64,000 nucleotides of DNA, from positions 310,001 to 374,000 of the forward strand of contig NZ_AJVC01000006.1 in NCBI RefSeq assembly GCF_000261365.1, read 5' to 3'. Shown here piece by piece: positions 31,480-42,882 of this stretch. A program made the translations under genes and the position numbers. How positions within the stretch are numbered: the stretch's first letter is position 1; every line of letters begins with the position of its first letter. Under the pieces are notes generated by a model. The model was given only the letters and a program-made list of their open reading frames with translations, had not been told where the DNA came from and ran no database searches. Source of the stretch: Herbaspirillum sp. GW103. Its GTDB lineage: Bacteria; Pseudomonadota; Gammaproteobacteria; Burkholderiales; Burkholderiaceae_D.

Positions 31480-34320
31480 TTACAAAATCACCCGCTCTTC
31501 CCGCAGGATCTGCTCGAACTTCTCGGCCGCCACCGGCGGGCTGAACAGGTAGCCCTGGATCTCGTCGCAACCATAGTGGCGCAGGTAGTCCAGCTGCTCG
31601 TCGGTCTCCACGCCTTCGGCAATGACGCGCAGTTTCAGGTGGCGCGCCAGCGAGATGATGGAGGCGGTGATGGCCGCATCGTCGGCATCGATGGTGATGT
31701 CGCGCACGAAGGAGCGGTCGATCTTGAGCACGTCGATGGGGAAGCGCTTCAGGTAGGCCAGTGAGGAATAGCCGGTGCCGAAGTCATCGATGGACAAGCG
31801 AATGCCCAGCTTCTTCAGGCCGGCCAGGATGCCGATGGCATGCTCGACATCGGTCATCATGAGGCTTTCGGTGAGTTCGATTTCCAGCGAGGCCGGTGGC
31901 AGGCCGGTACTGTCGAGCACGTCGGCAATCGAGGAGACCAGGTCCTTCTGCAGGAACTGCCCCACCGAGAGGTTGACCGAGACGCTGATGTCCTCATGCC
32001 CGGCCAGCTGCCACTGGCGGCACTGGGTGCAGGCGGTGCGCAGCACCCAGGCGCCGATGGGCAGAATCAGGCCGGTCTCTTCGGCCAGGCCGATGAAGCG
32101 CGCCGGCGAGACCATGCCCAGTTGCGGATGCTGCCAGCGGATCAGCGCCTCGCTGCCCACCACACGGCCCGAGGCCAGGTCCACCTTGGGCTGGTAATGC
32201 AGCAGGAACTCGCCGTGATCCAGCGCATTGCGCAGGTCGCCTTCGATGCGCAGACGCTCCAGCGCCTGCTCGTTCATGGCCGGCGTGTAGAACTGGAAAT
32301 TGTTGCGACCAGTCTGCTTGCCACGGTACATGGCGATGTCGGCATGCTTGATGAGCGTCTCGCCGTCAGTGCCATCGTTGGGATAGCAGGCCACGCCGAT
32401 GCTGCAGGTCATGAACAGCGTATGCCCGCCCAGCGTGACCGGTGCGGCCACCGCATCCATGATGCGTTGCAGGCTGCGGGTGTCGAGCGTGAGTTCATCC
32501 TGCTCGGGCAGGATCATGATGAATTCGTCGCCACCCAGGCGCGCCACGGTATCGGCTTCGCGCACGGCGGCGCGCAGGCGACCGGCCACGGTACGCAGCA
32601 AGGTATCGCCGGCCTTGTGACCCAGCGTGTCGTTGACGAACTTGAAGCGGTCCAGGTCCACGAACACCACCCACAAGGCCTGCTTCTGGCGCTCGGCCGC
32701 GCCGATGGCCTGTTCCAGGTGATGACGCAGCATGTGGCGGTTGATCAGGCCCGTGAGCGTATCGCGGCTGGCCTGGAATTCCAGTTCGGCTTCGTAGCGC
32801 TTCATCGAGGTGATGTCGTAGAGTGCCGCCACGAAATGGGTCACCAGGCCGCCCTCGTCGCGCACCGGGGCGATGTAGAAGTCATTCCACAGCTCCGAAC
32901 CATCCTTGTGGTAGTTGCGCAGCACGACGTTGTGTTCGCGCTGTTCGCGCATGGCGATCCAGACGGTCTCGAAGCCTTCGGGATCACTGTCACGGCCTTC
33001 CAGGAAACGCAGGCTCTTGCCCACGGCTTCGGCGCTGCTGTAGCCGGTGATGCGGGCAAAGGCCGGGTTGACGTATTCGATGGCGTAGTCCGGCTCCTGG
33101 GCCGAGAGAATCAGGATGGCATTGGCACTGGCTTCGATGGCCTGGTGCCGCAGGCGCAGCGCACGTTCGGCCAGGCGGCGCGCCTTGATGTCGTCCGACA
33201 GCAGGGCATTGGTGGTACGCAGCTCGGCAGTCTTGTCTTCCACCAGCTGCTGCACCCGATGCGAGCGCATCGACAATGCCCGCATGTAGGCCGCGCCCAG
33301 CAACGAGGCGATCACGCCGACCAGGCCGATGAGCAACGAGCCATAGTGATCAGAAAAGACCGAACGCGGTGGAATGCTGATCTCCATGTGCCAGCTCTGG
33401 CCGGCGATATCAAAGCTGGTGACGGTCGTGGAGGGATGGCGGAACAGGCTGCCCGGCTTGATGAGCTGGTCCAGCCACTGGGTCGGGTGCGGCTGGCTGT
33501 CATGGTGGTAGACCAGGTTGGTCGGATCGGCTTGCCGGCCGACGTAGAGGCGCAGGCCGATCTCGTGGTCCGACATCAGGCCGGCGCCATCGAGGATCTT
33601 CTGCACCAGGCCGTTGAGTTCGAGCACCGCCGTGGTATCACCGATGAGCAGTGCACGGCGGGCGGCGGTATCGGTAGGCTGCACGCCGCCGCGATAGACC
33701 GGCTGAATCACCAGCAGGCCGCGTTCATCCGGGCCGGACTGGGCCAGGCGGATGGGCGGGGTGGAGGAGGGTCGGCCGCTGACGACGGCGGCATCGAGCG
33801 CCCCCATGATGGCGGGGTTGCGCGAGACGTCCAGTCCCAGCGCAGCCTCGTTGCCGGCCAGGGGCTCCACATAGTCGACCACCAGATAGGTCGGTTGCTG
33901 CGAAGCGCGCACGGACCGGTCGCCATCGAGCGCGGTGATCTCGAAACCCGGCTTGGCGCCCTGGCGCAGGGCCTCGAACACCAGCCGGTCCTCGTCGGCC
34001 ACGAAGCGCTGCACGCTGAAGGCGCGCACGTAGGGATAGCGTTCCAGCAGCGGGCGGGTGAAGCTCTCGAACTGTTCGCGCGTAGGATCGCCTACGGTGG
34101 CATAGAAATGGTTCACCACCGACTGCACCTGCACCGCCTCTTCCAGCCCGCGCTGAATGGTGAAGGCGCGCAGGCCCGCCCTACGCTCGAAGTCGAGCTG
34201 GACGGCATCCTCTTCCAGATGGCTGGTGGCGACGAACACCGTCGCGGTGGCACATAAACCCAGCATCAGCGTGAGCGATGCCGACAACGTTGCCCCCAGC
34301 TTGTTGATCACACGCTGCAT
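31480..34320 (-). CDS. CHASE-PAS-GGDEF-EAL cyclic-di-GMP enzyme
   Basis: A 946-residue inner-membrane protein. A first transmembrane helix (about 12-32) precedes a periplasmic CHASE domain (FTIQRGLEEAVQVQSVVNHF, RPLLERYPYVRAFSVQRFVA). A second helix lies near 325-348. A PAS domain follows (IEYVNPAFARITGYSSAEAV). The cyclase domain has an intact RLGGDEF motif. The phosphodiesterase domain has EALIRW, ELTESLMM, DDFGTGYSSL, KIDRSFVRDI and AEGVET, so both activities could be present. It probably responds to an extracytoplasmic ligand. It stands alone, with its own promoter region to the right. Confidence 0.93.
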   Translation of the reverse strand: MQRVINKLGATLSASLTLMLGLCATATVFVATSHLEEDAVQLDFERRAGLRAFTIQRGLEEAVQVQSVVNHFYATVGDPTREQFESFTRPLLERYPYVRAFSVQRFVADEDRLVFEALRQGAKPGFEITALDGDRSVRASQQPTYLVVDYVEPLAGNEAALGLDVSRNPAIMGALDAAVVSGRPSSTPPIRLAQSGPDERGLLVIQPVYRGGVQPTDTAARRALLIGDTTAVLELNGLVQKILDGAGLMSDHEIGLRLYVGRQADPTNLVYHHDSQPHPTQWLDQLIKPGSLFRHPSTTVTSFDIAGQSWHMEISIPPRSVFSDHYGSLLIGLVGVIASLLGAAYMRALSMRSHRVQQLVEDKTAELRTTNALLSDDIKARRLAERALRLRHQAIEASANAILILSAQEPDYAIEYVNPAFARITGYSSAEAVGKSLRFLEGRDSDPEGFETVWIAMREQREHNVVLRNYHKDGSELWNDFYIAPVRDEGGLVTHFVAALYDITSMKRYEAELEFQASRDTLTGLINRHMLRHHLEQAIGAAERQKQALWVVFVDLDRFKFVNDTLGHKAGDTLLRTVAGRLRAAVREADTVARLGGDEFIMILPEQDELTLDTRSLQRIMDAVAAPVTLGGHTLFMTCSIGVACYPNDGTDGETLIKHADIAMYRGKQTGRNNFQFYTPAMNEQALERLRIEGDLRNALDHGEFLLHYQPKVDLASGRVVGSEALIRWQHPQLGMVSPARFIGLAEETGLILPIGAWVLRTACTQCRQWQLAGHEDISVSVNLSVGQFLQKDLVSSIADVLDSTGLPPASLEIELTESLMMTDVEHAIGILAGLKKLGIRLSIDDFGTGYSSLAYLKRFPIDVLKIDRSFVRDITIDADDAAITASIISLARHLKLRVIAEGVETDEQLDYLRHYGCDEIQGYLFSPPVAAEKFEQILREERVIL

Positions 34321-34477
34321 AAACGATTCGTTATATCCCTTGGGAGAGCCCGATCATAATCCGGGACTCCCCTCGTTATCGGTCAAAGCGCATTTATTTT
34401 TAATCGGACCCACCCCGCAGCACGCAACTCGCATGTTGCCGCACGGGAACAAACGCATTTGTCGAGTGTGCTCAGGC

Positions 34478-35653
<1,176 letters not shown>

Positions 35654-35739
35654 GGCGGGAAACGGGATGAGTAGGGACCAAAATAGACGACCGAGCCGCC
35701 ATGCTACCCGATGCGTCAAGCCGGCTGCTTCGGCCGGGC

Positions 35740-35768
35740 AAAAAAAAGACGGACCGCGAGGGTCCGTC
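35740..35768 (-). terminator. Terminator of ribA
   Basis: On the minus strand GACGGACC pairs with GGTCCGTC (plus-strand 35748-35755 and 35761-35768) and is followed by eight T's. It lies between ribA and the COG0523 gene, separating the two transcripts. Confidence 0.9.
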
Positions 35769-35830
35769 CTGTCGGTGAGCCGCGCCCGGCGGGGATCGCG
35801 ATCTTTACCTGGTTTTACAGCTACGCCGAT

Positions 35831-36517
35831 CTACTCGTTGTCATGTGCGTCCAGCGGCACCTTTTCAGGCTTTTCTTCGGTTTTGGCCAGCCCCGGCAGC
35901 AGATGGCCCAGCTTGCGCGCCTTGGTGCCCAGGTAGCCGATGTTGAAGGGATTGTGGTTGGCGATCAACGCAATGCGCTCGGCTACCGTAATGCCGCTGT
36001 CTTCCAGCGCCTTGACCTTGCGCGGGTTGTTGGTCATCAGGCGCAGGCTGGTGATCTTCAGGTGCGCCAGCATGGGCAGCACGATGGTGTAGCGTCGCAT
36101 GTCGGCGGGGAAGCCCAGGCGCTCATTGGCTTCGACGGTATCGGCCCCCTGGTCTTGCAGGTGGTAGGCGCGGATCTTGTTCAACAGGCCGATGCCGCGC
36201 CCTTCCTGGCGCAGGTAGAACAGTACGCCACGACCTTCCTTGGCGATCTTCTTGAGGGCCGCTTCGAGCTGGGCACCGCAATCGCAGCGCTGGGAGAACA
36301 GGGCGTCGCCAGTCAGGCACTCGGAGTGCACGCGACCCAGGACCGGTTCACCATTGCCGACCTCGCCCAGGGTCAGGGCCAGATGTTCCTTGCCGGAAAT
36401 TTCATCGTAGAAGGCGTGCAGTTCGAAGGTCGCCCAGGGCATGGGCAACTTGCACGAACTGACGAAAACCAGTTTTTCTTCCGGCGCGGCTGCGGCCGGT
36501 GCGATCGGTGAGGACAT
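35831..36517 (-). CDS. ribA: GTP cyclohydrolase II
   Basis: Opens GTP to the pyrimidine precursor of riboflavin, with formate and pyrophosphate release. The 228-residue protein has the full RibA signatures: [20 protein letters not shown] with the three zinc cysteines, [40 protein letters not shown] and [20 protein letters not shown]. It lacks a RibB domain, so it is the stand-alone RibA. The first 15 and last 20 residues are variable tails. No FMN riboswitch was recognised upstream. Confidence 0.95.
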   Translation of the reverse strand: MSSPIAPAAAAPEEKLVFVSSCKLPMPWATFELHAFYDEISGKEHLALTLGEVGNGEPVLGRVHSECLTGDALFSQRCDCGAQLEAALKKIAKEGRGVLFYLRQEGRGIGLLNKIRAYHLQDQGADTVEANERLGFPADMRRYTIVLPMLAHLKITSLRLMTNNPRKVKALEDSGITVAERIALIANHNPFNIGYLGTKARKLGHLLPGLAKTEEKPEKVPLDAHDNE

Positions 36518-36752
36518 GACAACCTGCTTTCGAATCGAATGCTCAGAACCGCGTATCTTACCTTGCGCACGGGTTTATTTCAGCGCGGCGGCCGCTGCGG
36601 TGAAGGCAATTGTCCGATTCGTGCAGGCAATTTGAACAGACGCTGCCTGCCGGTTCATAATGCCAGCCAGTCCGGGACACACCGGACACGGTGCCAGCCC
36701 CAAGGGCGGCATCCCCTTGAAAGCCGGTCAACGATAAAAAAGGGAGACAACC

Positions 36753-38384
36753 GTGCTGTTCGATTACGTCATCGTCGGTGGCGGCTCGGCGGGGGCCACA
36801 CTGGCCGCGCGCCTGTCGGAAGATCCGGGCGTCACGGTCTGCCTGCTGGAAGCCGGCGGCCAGGGCGACAGCCTCTTGGTGCGCACCCCGGCGGCCGTGG
36901 TGGCCATGCTGCCCGGCTATGGCAAGCTCAACAACTGGGCCTTGCAGACCACGCCCCAGCCGGGCCTGAACGGCCGCCGTGGCTACCAGCCGCGCGGTCG
37001 CGCCCTGGGCGGCTCCTCGGCCATCAACGCCATGCTCTACATCCGCGGACAGCGCCAGGATTACGATGGCTGGGCCCAGGCCGGCTGCCCTGGCTGGGAC
37101 TGGGAGTCGGTGCTGCCCTATTTCAAGCGATCCGAAAACAATATACGCGGAGCCGATGCCTGGCACGGGGACAGCGGCCCGTTGCAAGTCTCGGAACAGA
37201 ATCGCCCGCGCCCCATCACGCGCGCCTTCATCGAGGCGGCGCAGGCGCGCGGCTATCCGCTGTGCACTGACTTCAATACCGGCGACAACGAAGGCGTCGG
37301 CCTGTACCAGGTGACGCAATTCCACACACCCGCTCATCGTGGCGAGCGCTGCTCGGCGGCGGCGGCCTACCTGCATCCGGTGATGGGGCAACGGCCCAAC
37401 CTGAGCGTGCTGCGCCAGGTGCGCGCGCAACGTGTGTTGTTCGAGGGCAAGCGCGCGGTGGGCGTGGCCTATCGCCAGCAGCAGCAGGATGCGCAGGTGC
37501 GCGCCACGCGTGAAGTCATCCTCGCCGCCGGGGCCTTCGGCTCGCCGCAATTGCTGCAACTGTCAGGCGTGGGCCGGCCCGAGGACATCCTGCCGCATGG
37601 CATCGCCCTGCATCACGCCCTGCCCGGCGTGGGGCAGAACCTGCAGGATCACCTCGATTTCACGCAAGGATGGACCACCCGCGACACCGACAACTTCGGC
37701 CTGGGCGTGGTCGGCGGCCTGCGCCTCTTGGGCCAGCTGCTGCCCTGGAAGCGCCATGGCGAGGGCCTCATCGCCACCCCCTTTGCCGAGGGCGCGGCCT
37801 TCCTCAAGACGCGGACCGGACTGGATCGCCCCGACATCCAGCTGCATTTTTGCATCGCCATCGTCGATGACCATGCAAGAAAGCTGCATGCCGGTTATGG
37901 GTTCTCGCTGCACATGTGCCTGCTGCGCCCGCATTCGCGCGGGCGTGTGGGCCTGCAATCGGCCGATGCGATGGCCGATCCGCTCATCGATGCGGGCTAT
38001 CTCTCCGACCCGCGCGACCTGCCGACCATGATCGAGGGCGCCCGCATCGCGCGCGACATTGTCATGACCGAACCGCTGCGCCGCTACTGCCGGCGTGAAC
38101 TGTTCGGTGGCCGGGAGGGCATGGATGAGGCGGCATGGGAAGCCATGATCCGTCGGCGCGCCGACACCATCTATCATCCCGTAGGCACTTGCCGCATGGG
38201 TGCGGACCCGATGGCGGTGGTCGATGCGCAATTGCGTGTGCATGGCCTGCACGGTCTGCGCGTGGTCGACGCCTCGGTGATGCCCACGTTGGTGAGCGGC
38301 AACACCAATGCACCCACCATCATGATTGCCGAGAAGGCAGCCGACATGATCCGCGCCAGCCAGGCGCATGCCGAAGCGGCCTGA
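36753..38384 (+). CDS. GMC-family oxidoreductase (choline dehydrogenase-like)
   Basis: A 543-residue FAD enzyme. The start is GTG at 36753 with GGGAG eight bases upstream. The dinucleotide fold FDYVIVGGGSAGATLAARLS and the GMC signatures RALGGSSAINAMLYIRGQRQ and EVILAAGAFGSPQLLQLSGV are present. The catalytic His/Asn region is YHPVGTCRMG with VSGNTNAPTIMIAEKAADMI. It resembles BetA and bacterial alcohol dehydrogenases. An aldehyde dehydrogenase follows 33 bases downstream, so the pair probably oxidises an alcohol to a carboxylate. The substrate could be aromatic or aliphatic; choline is not implied by context. Confidence 0.9.
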   Translation: MLFDYVIVGGGSAGATLAARLSEDPGVTVCLLEAGGQGDSLLVRTPAAVVAMLPGYGKLNNWALQTTPQPGLNGRRGYQPRGRALGGSSAINAMLYIRGQRQDYDGWAQAGCPGWDWESVLPYFKRSENNIRGADAWHGDSGPLQVSEQNRPRPITRAFIEAAQARGYPLCTDFNTGDNEGVGLYQVTQFHTPAHRGERCSAAAAYLHPVMGQRPNLSVLRQVRAQRVLFEGKRAVGVAYRQQQQDAQVRATREVILAAGAFGSPQLLQLSGVGRPEDILPHGIALHHALPGVGQNLQDHLDFTQGWTTRDTDNFGLGVVGGLRLLGQLLPWKRHGEGLIATPFAEGAAFLKTRTGLDRPDIQLHFCIAIVDDHARKLHAGYGFSLHMCLLRPHSRGRVGLQSADAMADPLIDAGYLSDPRDLPTMIEGARIARDIVMTEPLRRYCRRELFGGREGMDEAAWEAMIRRRADTIYHPVGTCRMGADPMAVVDAQLRVHGLHGLRVVDASVMPTLVSGNTNAPTIMIAEKAADMIRASQAHAEAA

Positions 38385-38417
38385 CATCGCTCGATAATGC
38401 AATGCAAGGATGAATCA

Positions 38418-39836
38418 ATGACCGATACCACCGCTGCAGAATTGCAGCAGCTTTTCACCGCGCAGCAACAAGCGTTCACCGCCCACGGCGATCCCTCCCA
38501 TGCGCTGCGCATGGACCGGCTGGCTCGTCTGCTGGCGCTGCTGGACGAGCATGAGACCGCCCTCATCGCCGCCATCGATGCCGACTTCGGTGGCCGTTCG
38601 CATCATGAGACGCGCATGGCTGAACTCTTCGTTCTGCGCGCCGGGATCCGCCATGCGCAATCGCACCTGAAGCGCTGGATGCGACCGCAACGGGTGGCCA
38701 CCGCCCTGCACTTCCTGCCCGGCAGCAATCGCCTGCTGGCGCAGCCACTGGGTGTGGTGGGCATCATCTCGCCGTGGAACTATCCGCTGCAACTGGCGCT
38801 GGGGCCAGCGCTGGCGGCCTTGGCGGCAGGCAACCGGGTGCTGCTCAAACCCTCGGAACTGACACCGCGCCTCTCTGCCCTGCTGGCCGAGCTGGTAGCG
38901 CGGTATTACGCCCCGGAGGAAATGGCCGTGGTCACCGGGGACGCCGGCATCGGACAGGCTTTTGCATCACTGCCGTTCGATCATCTGTTCTTTACCGGAT
39001 CGACCCAGGTCGGGCGGCAGATCGCACAACTGGCGGCGGCCAATCTCACGCCGGTCACGCTGGAACTGGGCGGCAAATCACCGGCCATTCTCGATGCCTC
39101 GTGCCGCATGACGAGCAGCCTGCAACGCATCGCCTTCGGCAAGCTGCTCAATGCCGGGCAGACCTGCGTAGCCCCGGACTACCTGCTGGTGCCGCGTGGT
39201 CAGGCGGCCAGCGTAGCGCAGCAACTGGTCGCAGCCATGGGCCGGCTGTATCCGCGTCTGCACGACAACCCGGACTACACCGCCATCATCAGTCCGCGCC
39301 ATCGTGCGCGCTTGCAGGCGCTGGTGGAGGACGCCTGCACGCGGGGTGCACGGGTGATCGAAGTCAACCCCGCGGGGGAAGACCTGGAGCAGAGCCGCAA
39401 GCTGATGCCCACGCTGATCCTGGGCGCGAGCCCGGCGATGCGGGTGATGCAGGAAGAGATCTTCGGGCCGGTCCTGCCCATCCTTGAATACGACACGCCA
39501 GAGCAAGCCATCGCCCATGTGCAGCAAGGTCCGCGTCCGCTGGCGCTGTACTGGTTCGGCGAGGATGCGGCACGGCGCGAGCAGGTGCTGCGGCAAACCC
39601 ATGCAGGCGGCGTGACCATCAATGATTGCCTGTGGCACCTGGTGCAGGAGGAGCAGCCCTTTGGCGGTGTCGGCGAGAGCGGCATGGGGGCGTATCACGG
39701 ACGCTGGGGCTTCGATACCTTCAGCAAGCGCAAGCCGGTGTTCCGGCAGGCGCGTTGGAACGGCGGGACGCTCTTGCATCCGCCTTATGGAAAAAAATTT
39801 GAATGGGTGATGGGCTTGATCAGGCGATTGAGCTGA
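38418..39836 (+). CDS. calB: Coniferyl-aldehyde-type dehydrogenase
   Basis: A 472-residue NAD(P)-dependent aldehyde dehydrogenase. The start at 38418 follows AAGGA; the upstream in-frame ATG at 38397 lacks a ribosome site. The NAD site includes VVGIISPWNYPLQLALGPAL and the catalytic parts are VTLELGGKSPAI (Glu) and LNAGQTCVAPDYLLV (Cys). EEIFGPVLPIL, NDCLWHLVQEEQPFGGVGES and the C-terminal KFEWVMGLIRRL fit the CalB/AlkH-like class without a tail anchor. It is co-transcribed with the GMC oxidase and would remove the aldehyde made by it. The symbol is by family similarity. Confidence 0.82.
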   Translation: MTDTTAAELQQLFTAQQQAFTAHGDPSHALRMDRLARLLALLDEHETALIAAIDADFGGRSHHETRMAELFVLRAGIRHAQSHLKRWMRPQRVATALHFLPGSNRLLAQPLGVVGIISPWNYPLQLALGPALAALAAGNRVLLKPSELTPRLSALLAELVARYYAPEEMAVVTGDAGIGQAFASLPFDHLFFTGSTQVGRQIAQLAAANLTPVTLELGGKSPAILDASCRMTSSLQRIAFGKLLNAGQTCVAPDYLLVPRGQAASVAQQLVAAMGRLYPRLHDNPDYTAIISPRHRARLQALVEDACTRGARVIEVNPAGEDLEQSRKLMPTLILGASPAMRVMQEEIFGPVLPILEYDTPEQAIAHVQQGPRPLALYWFGEDAARREQVLRQTHAGGVTINDCLWHLVQEEQPFGGVGESGMGAYHGRWGFDTFSKRKPVFRQARWNGGTLLHPPYGKKFEWVMGLIRRLS

Positions 39837-39842
39837 TGCCGA

Positions 39843-40592
39843 TCATCCGGGCGCAGGCAGCAGATCCAGGTACAAGCGCAGCGAACGCTGCACGCTCTCC
39901 GCCACAAGGGTGGTGATGGCCGCATGGTCGCCGCTGACGCAGGCTTCATCGAGGGCGTCGTAATACGCCAGGCGATCTTCCTTGCGGATGACCGCCGGGG
40001 GATAGCCGGATTTCATCAGTTCCAGGTTCAACAGCAGGCGACCAGTGCGGCCATTGCCATCGATGAAGGGATGGATCTTCACGAAGCGCGTATGCAGTTG
40101 CGCCGCACGTTCGACCGCATGCAGGCTGCCGGCCTGCTGATACCACGCCAGCAAGGCGCGCATTTCATCGTTGAGATGCAGGAAATCCGGTGGGGTGGTG
40201 CTGGCACCGGCGATGACCACGTTCTCGCGGCGATAGCGGCCGGCTTCATCGGCATCGATCCCCTTGAGCACGAGACTGTGGATGTCCTTGATGTTCGCTT
40301 CGCTCAGGGGCTCGCAGCCGGCCACGAGCTGCTCGACGAACAGGATGGCATCGCGGTGATTGATGGCCTCGAAGTGCTCGCGCAGCGACTTGCCACCGAC
40401 GGTGATGCCTTCCAGCACTACCTTGGTTTCGCGCAGGGTCAGCGTGTTGCCTGCGAGGGCATTGGAATGGAAAGTCCAATCCAATACCAATTTCTCGCGC
40501 AGCGATGCTTGCGTATAAGGAGGCAGAGGGCGCGCTGCATCAAGCGCTGACTTCGCAGCATCGACCGCGATGTACCTGGCGGCCGGTGACAT
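39843..40592 (-). CDS. Fic-domain protein with mutated inhibitory motif
   Basis: A 249-residue Fic protein. The catalytic motif is complete: HPFIDGNGRTGR with His174, so AMP transfer to target hydroxyls is expected. Proteins of this type carry an inhibitory helix with the motif S-x-x-x-E-G near residue 45 (commonly HSNAIEGNTLTL). Here it reads HSNALAGNTLTL, with Ala47 (codon GCA) in place of the inhibitory Glu. GRYRRENVVIAG is the flap region. There is no Fic-antitoxin gene next door. AGAGGG precedes the ATG. It sits just downstream of lipA on the same strand with an 18-base gap but is unlikely to be functionally related. Confidence 0.9.
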   Translation of the reverse strand: MSPAARYIAVDAAKSALDAARPLPPYTQASLREKLVLDWTFHSNALAGNTLTLRETKVVLEGITVGGKSLREHFEAINHRDAILFVEQLVAGCEPLSEANIKDIHSLVLKGIDADEAGRYRRENVVIAGASTTPPDFLHLNDEMRALLAWYQQAGSLHAVERAAQLHTRFVKIHPFIDGNGRTGRLLLNLELMKSGYPPAVIRKEDRLAYYDALDEACVSGDHAAITTLVAESVQRSLRLYLDLLPAPG

Positions 40593-40610
40593 GGCCCTCT
40601 ATGAAAATGG

Positions 40611-41603
40611 TCAGACCAACCCGTGCGCCTGCTGATCCGCATGGTAGCTGGAGCGCACCATCGCGCCCACGGCGGCATGCACGAAGCCCATCTTGTAGGC
40701 CTCTTCCTCGTACATCTTGAAGGTGTCGGGGTGCACGTAGCGGCGCACCGGCAGGTGGTCGCCGCTGGGCATCAGGTACTGGCCGATGGTGAGCATGTCG
40801 ACGTTGTGCGCGCGCATGTCGCGCATGACCTGCAGCACTTCCTCGTCGGTTTCGCCCAGGCCCACCATGATGCCGGACTTGGTCGGCACTTCCGGATGCA
40901 GGTCCTTGAAGCGCTTCAACAGGCTCAGCGAATATTCGTAATCCGAACCCGGACGCGCTTCCTTGTAGAGGCGCGGTGCGGTTTCGAGGTTGTGGTTCAT
41001 GACGTCCGGCGGGGCCATCTTGAGGATTTCCAGCGCGCGGTCCATGCGGCCACGGAAGTCCGGGGTCAGGATCTCGATGCGGGTCTCGGGCGACAATTCA
41101 CGTACACGCTGGATGCAGGCCGCGAAGTGGGCAGCACCGCCATCGCGCAGGTCGTCGCGGTCCACGCTGGTGATGACCACGTAGGACAGGCGCAGCTGGG
41201 CAATGGTCTTGGCCAGGTTTTCCGGCTCGTTGGGGTCCAGCGGATCGGGGCGGCCGTGGCCGACGTCGCAGAAGGGGCAACGGCGGGTGCACTTGTCGCC
41301 CATGATCATGAAGGTCGCGGTGCCCTTGCCGAAGCATTCGCCGATGTTGGGGCAGGAGGCTTCCTCACAGACCGTCACCAGGTTGTTGGCGCGCAGGATG
41401 TCCTTGATCTCGTAGAAGCGGGTGGTCGGCGAACCGGCCTTGACGCGAATCCAGTCCGGCTTCTTCAGCTTTTCGGCGGCCACCACCTTGATCGGGATCC
41501 AGGCGGTCTTGCCGGCGCCCTTCTGCTTGTCCAGCGGATTGGCGCGCGCCGAGCCGGTGGCATTGGAGGAAGAATCTGCTGCGGGAGTGAGTTCGGTAGT
41601 CAT
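40611..41603 (-). CDS. lipA: Lipoyl synthase
   Basis: A radical-SAM enzyme that inserts two sulfurs into protein-bound octanoyl chains. The 330-residue protein has both iron-sulfur motifs: [12 protein letters not shown] for the auxiliary cluster and [11 protein letters not shown] (CX3CX2C) for the radical-SAM cluster. [33 protein letters not shown] and [19 protein letters not shown] complete the family pattern, ending with the conserved VRSSYHA. The start at 41603 was chosen over an upstream in-frame ATG. It follows lipB by about 40 bases on the same strand. Confidence 0.96.
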   Translation of the reverse strand: MTTELTPAADSSSNATGSARANPLDKQKGAGKTAWIPIKVVAAEKLKKPDWIRVKAGSPTTRFYEIKDILRANNLVTVCEEASCPNIGECFGKGTATFMIMGDKCTRRCPFCDVGHGRPDPLDPNEPENLAKTIAQLRLSYVVITSVDRDDLRDGGAAHFAACIQRVRELSPETRIEILTPDFRGRMDRALEILKMAPPDVMNHNLETAPRLYKEARPGSDYEYSLSLLKRFKDLHPEVPTKSGIMVGLGETDEEVLQVMRDMRAHNVDMLTIGQYLMPSGDHLPVRRYVHPDTFKMYEEEAYKMGFVHAAVGAMVRSSYHADQQAHGLV

Positions 41604-41643
41604 GTCGGTCGTTCCGGCCCCGGGCACACGCGGCGCGTGGGGC

Positions 41644-42336
41644 TCAAGCCATGCCCGCGAAGCGGGCGATCAGTTGGTCGGCAAGCAAGTCCTGGACAGC
41701 GTCCAGCCGGGCGTGGGCAGCCCCGAGGGTCTGCATGTCCACGGTGGCCAGGCCCTCGTAGCCGCAGGGGTTGATCCAGGAAAACGGTGCCAGGTCCATC
41801 GCCACATTGAGCGAAACACCATGATAAGTGCAGCCGTTGCCCCGTATCTTCAAGCCCAGCGCGGCCACCTTGGCGCCCTGCCAGGGGCCGTCGGCGGCAT
41901 AGATGCCGGGCGCCCCCTCCTTGCGTACACCGGCCAGATTATACGCCGCCAGCGTGGCGATCACCGCCTCTTCGATGTTGTGCACGAATTCGCGCGCGAA
42001 CAGGCGCGCCCCGCTGCGGTTGCGGCGCAGGTCCATCAACAGGTAGATCACCACCTGGCCGGGACCGTGGTAGGTGACCTCGCCGCCGCGGTCGGTCTGG
42101 ACAATGGGGATGTCGTGCGGATTCAACACATGGGCGCGGTCAGCGCCCAAACCCAGCGTGTAGACAGGGGGATGCTCGACGATCCAGAGCTGGTCGGGGG
42201 TGTCGGCGGTGCGCGCGTCGGTATAGGCGCGCATGGCGGCGAAGCTGGCCTCGTAGGGCTCGACGCCGCGCCGGACGATCTCGGGCCGGCGGGCGCCAGC
42301 CACGGGTGTGCTGGCGGTGGGCAGTGCAGTTTGCAT
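41644..42336 (-). CDS. lipB: Octanoyl-[acyl carrier protein]:protein octanoyltransferase
   Basis: Moves octanoate from ACP to lipoyl domains, the substrate of LipA. The 230-residue protein has [59 protein letters not shown] (with the catalytic Lys) and [16 protein letters not shown] (with the catalytic Cys). The start at 42336 gives the usual length. It is co-directional with lipA. In many betaproteobacteria ybeD directly precedes lipB; here a DUF2917 gene and a LysR gene lie between. Confidence 0.95.
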   Translation of the reverse strand: MQTALPTASTPVAGARRPEIVRRGVEPYEASFAAMRAYTDARTADTPDQLWIVEHPPVYTLGLGADRAHVLNPHDIPIVQTDRGGEVTYHGPGQVVIYLLMDLRRNRSGARLFAREFVHNIEEAVIATLAAYNLAGVRKEGAPGIYAADGPWQGAKVAALGLKIRGNGCTYHGVSLNVAMDLAPFSWINPCGYEGLATVDMQTLGAAHARLDAVQDLLADQLIARFAGMA

Positions 42337-42371
42337 GCCCGCCAGTGTAGCGAAATTCGCTGCGGACCGTA

Positions 42372-42686
42372 TCAGAACCAGCGGATCAGGCCGTGCGGCA
42401 GGAGCTTGGCAATACGCACCGTATCGTCGCTGCACCCCTTGGGAGGCAAGGGAGTGACCGTGAATTCGGCCGCACCGTTGACGGCTTCGAAGATGGCCTC
42501 GCCGCGCCCGTGAAAATCAAAGCAGCGGCCCGCCTTGAGCCAGATATCCTCGCGGCAGCCGGCAATGGTCAGCCACACCAGTCCGGAGTTCACACGGATG
42601 CGCACGCCGCCTTGCAGGCGACGGGTCTGTACCTGGCCTTCCTGCAACTGGCCCGGGAGGCTTGGATCTGTGAATGAAATTGTCAT
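42372..42686 (-). CDS. DUF2917-family cupin-like protein
   Basis: A 104-residue protein with the pattern I recall for DUF2917: [20 protein letters not shown], then [20 protein letters not shown], beta-rich and cupin-like. Function unknown. It diverges from a LysR-type regulator gene, an arrangement often seen for this family in Burkholderiales, so the regulator may control it. It lies between lipB and ybeD. Confidence 0.82.
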   Translation of the reverse strand: MTISFTDPSLPGQLQEGQVQTRRLQGGVRIRVNSGLVWLTIAGCREDIWLKAGRCFDFHGRGEAIFEAVNGAAEFTVTPLPPKGCSDDTVRIAKLLPHGLIRWF

Positions 42687-42882
42687 GGCGCTGGCTCCTT
42701 TGCTCGACTGCCTGATTCGCCAGGCAAGCCGCGTCCCTGCCGCGATGCCCGGGAGGGTGCGGCTGCAAGGGGGGAAATGCCTGGAATGATGTGTGATGAG
42801 TCATCATTGTAGGAAAGCCCGCAAGCGCAGCAAAACGATATATATTGGTTCTCCTTGCTAATTGAATTCACAAGGAGCCGTC

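Noticed and set aside
36518..36752. FMN riboswitch ahead of ribA
   Set aside because: I could not find the conserved FMN aptamer segments in the 235 bases upstream on the minus strand.
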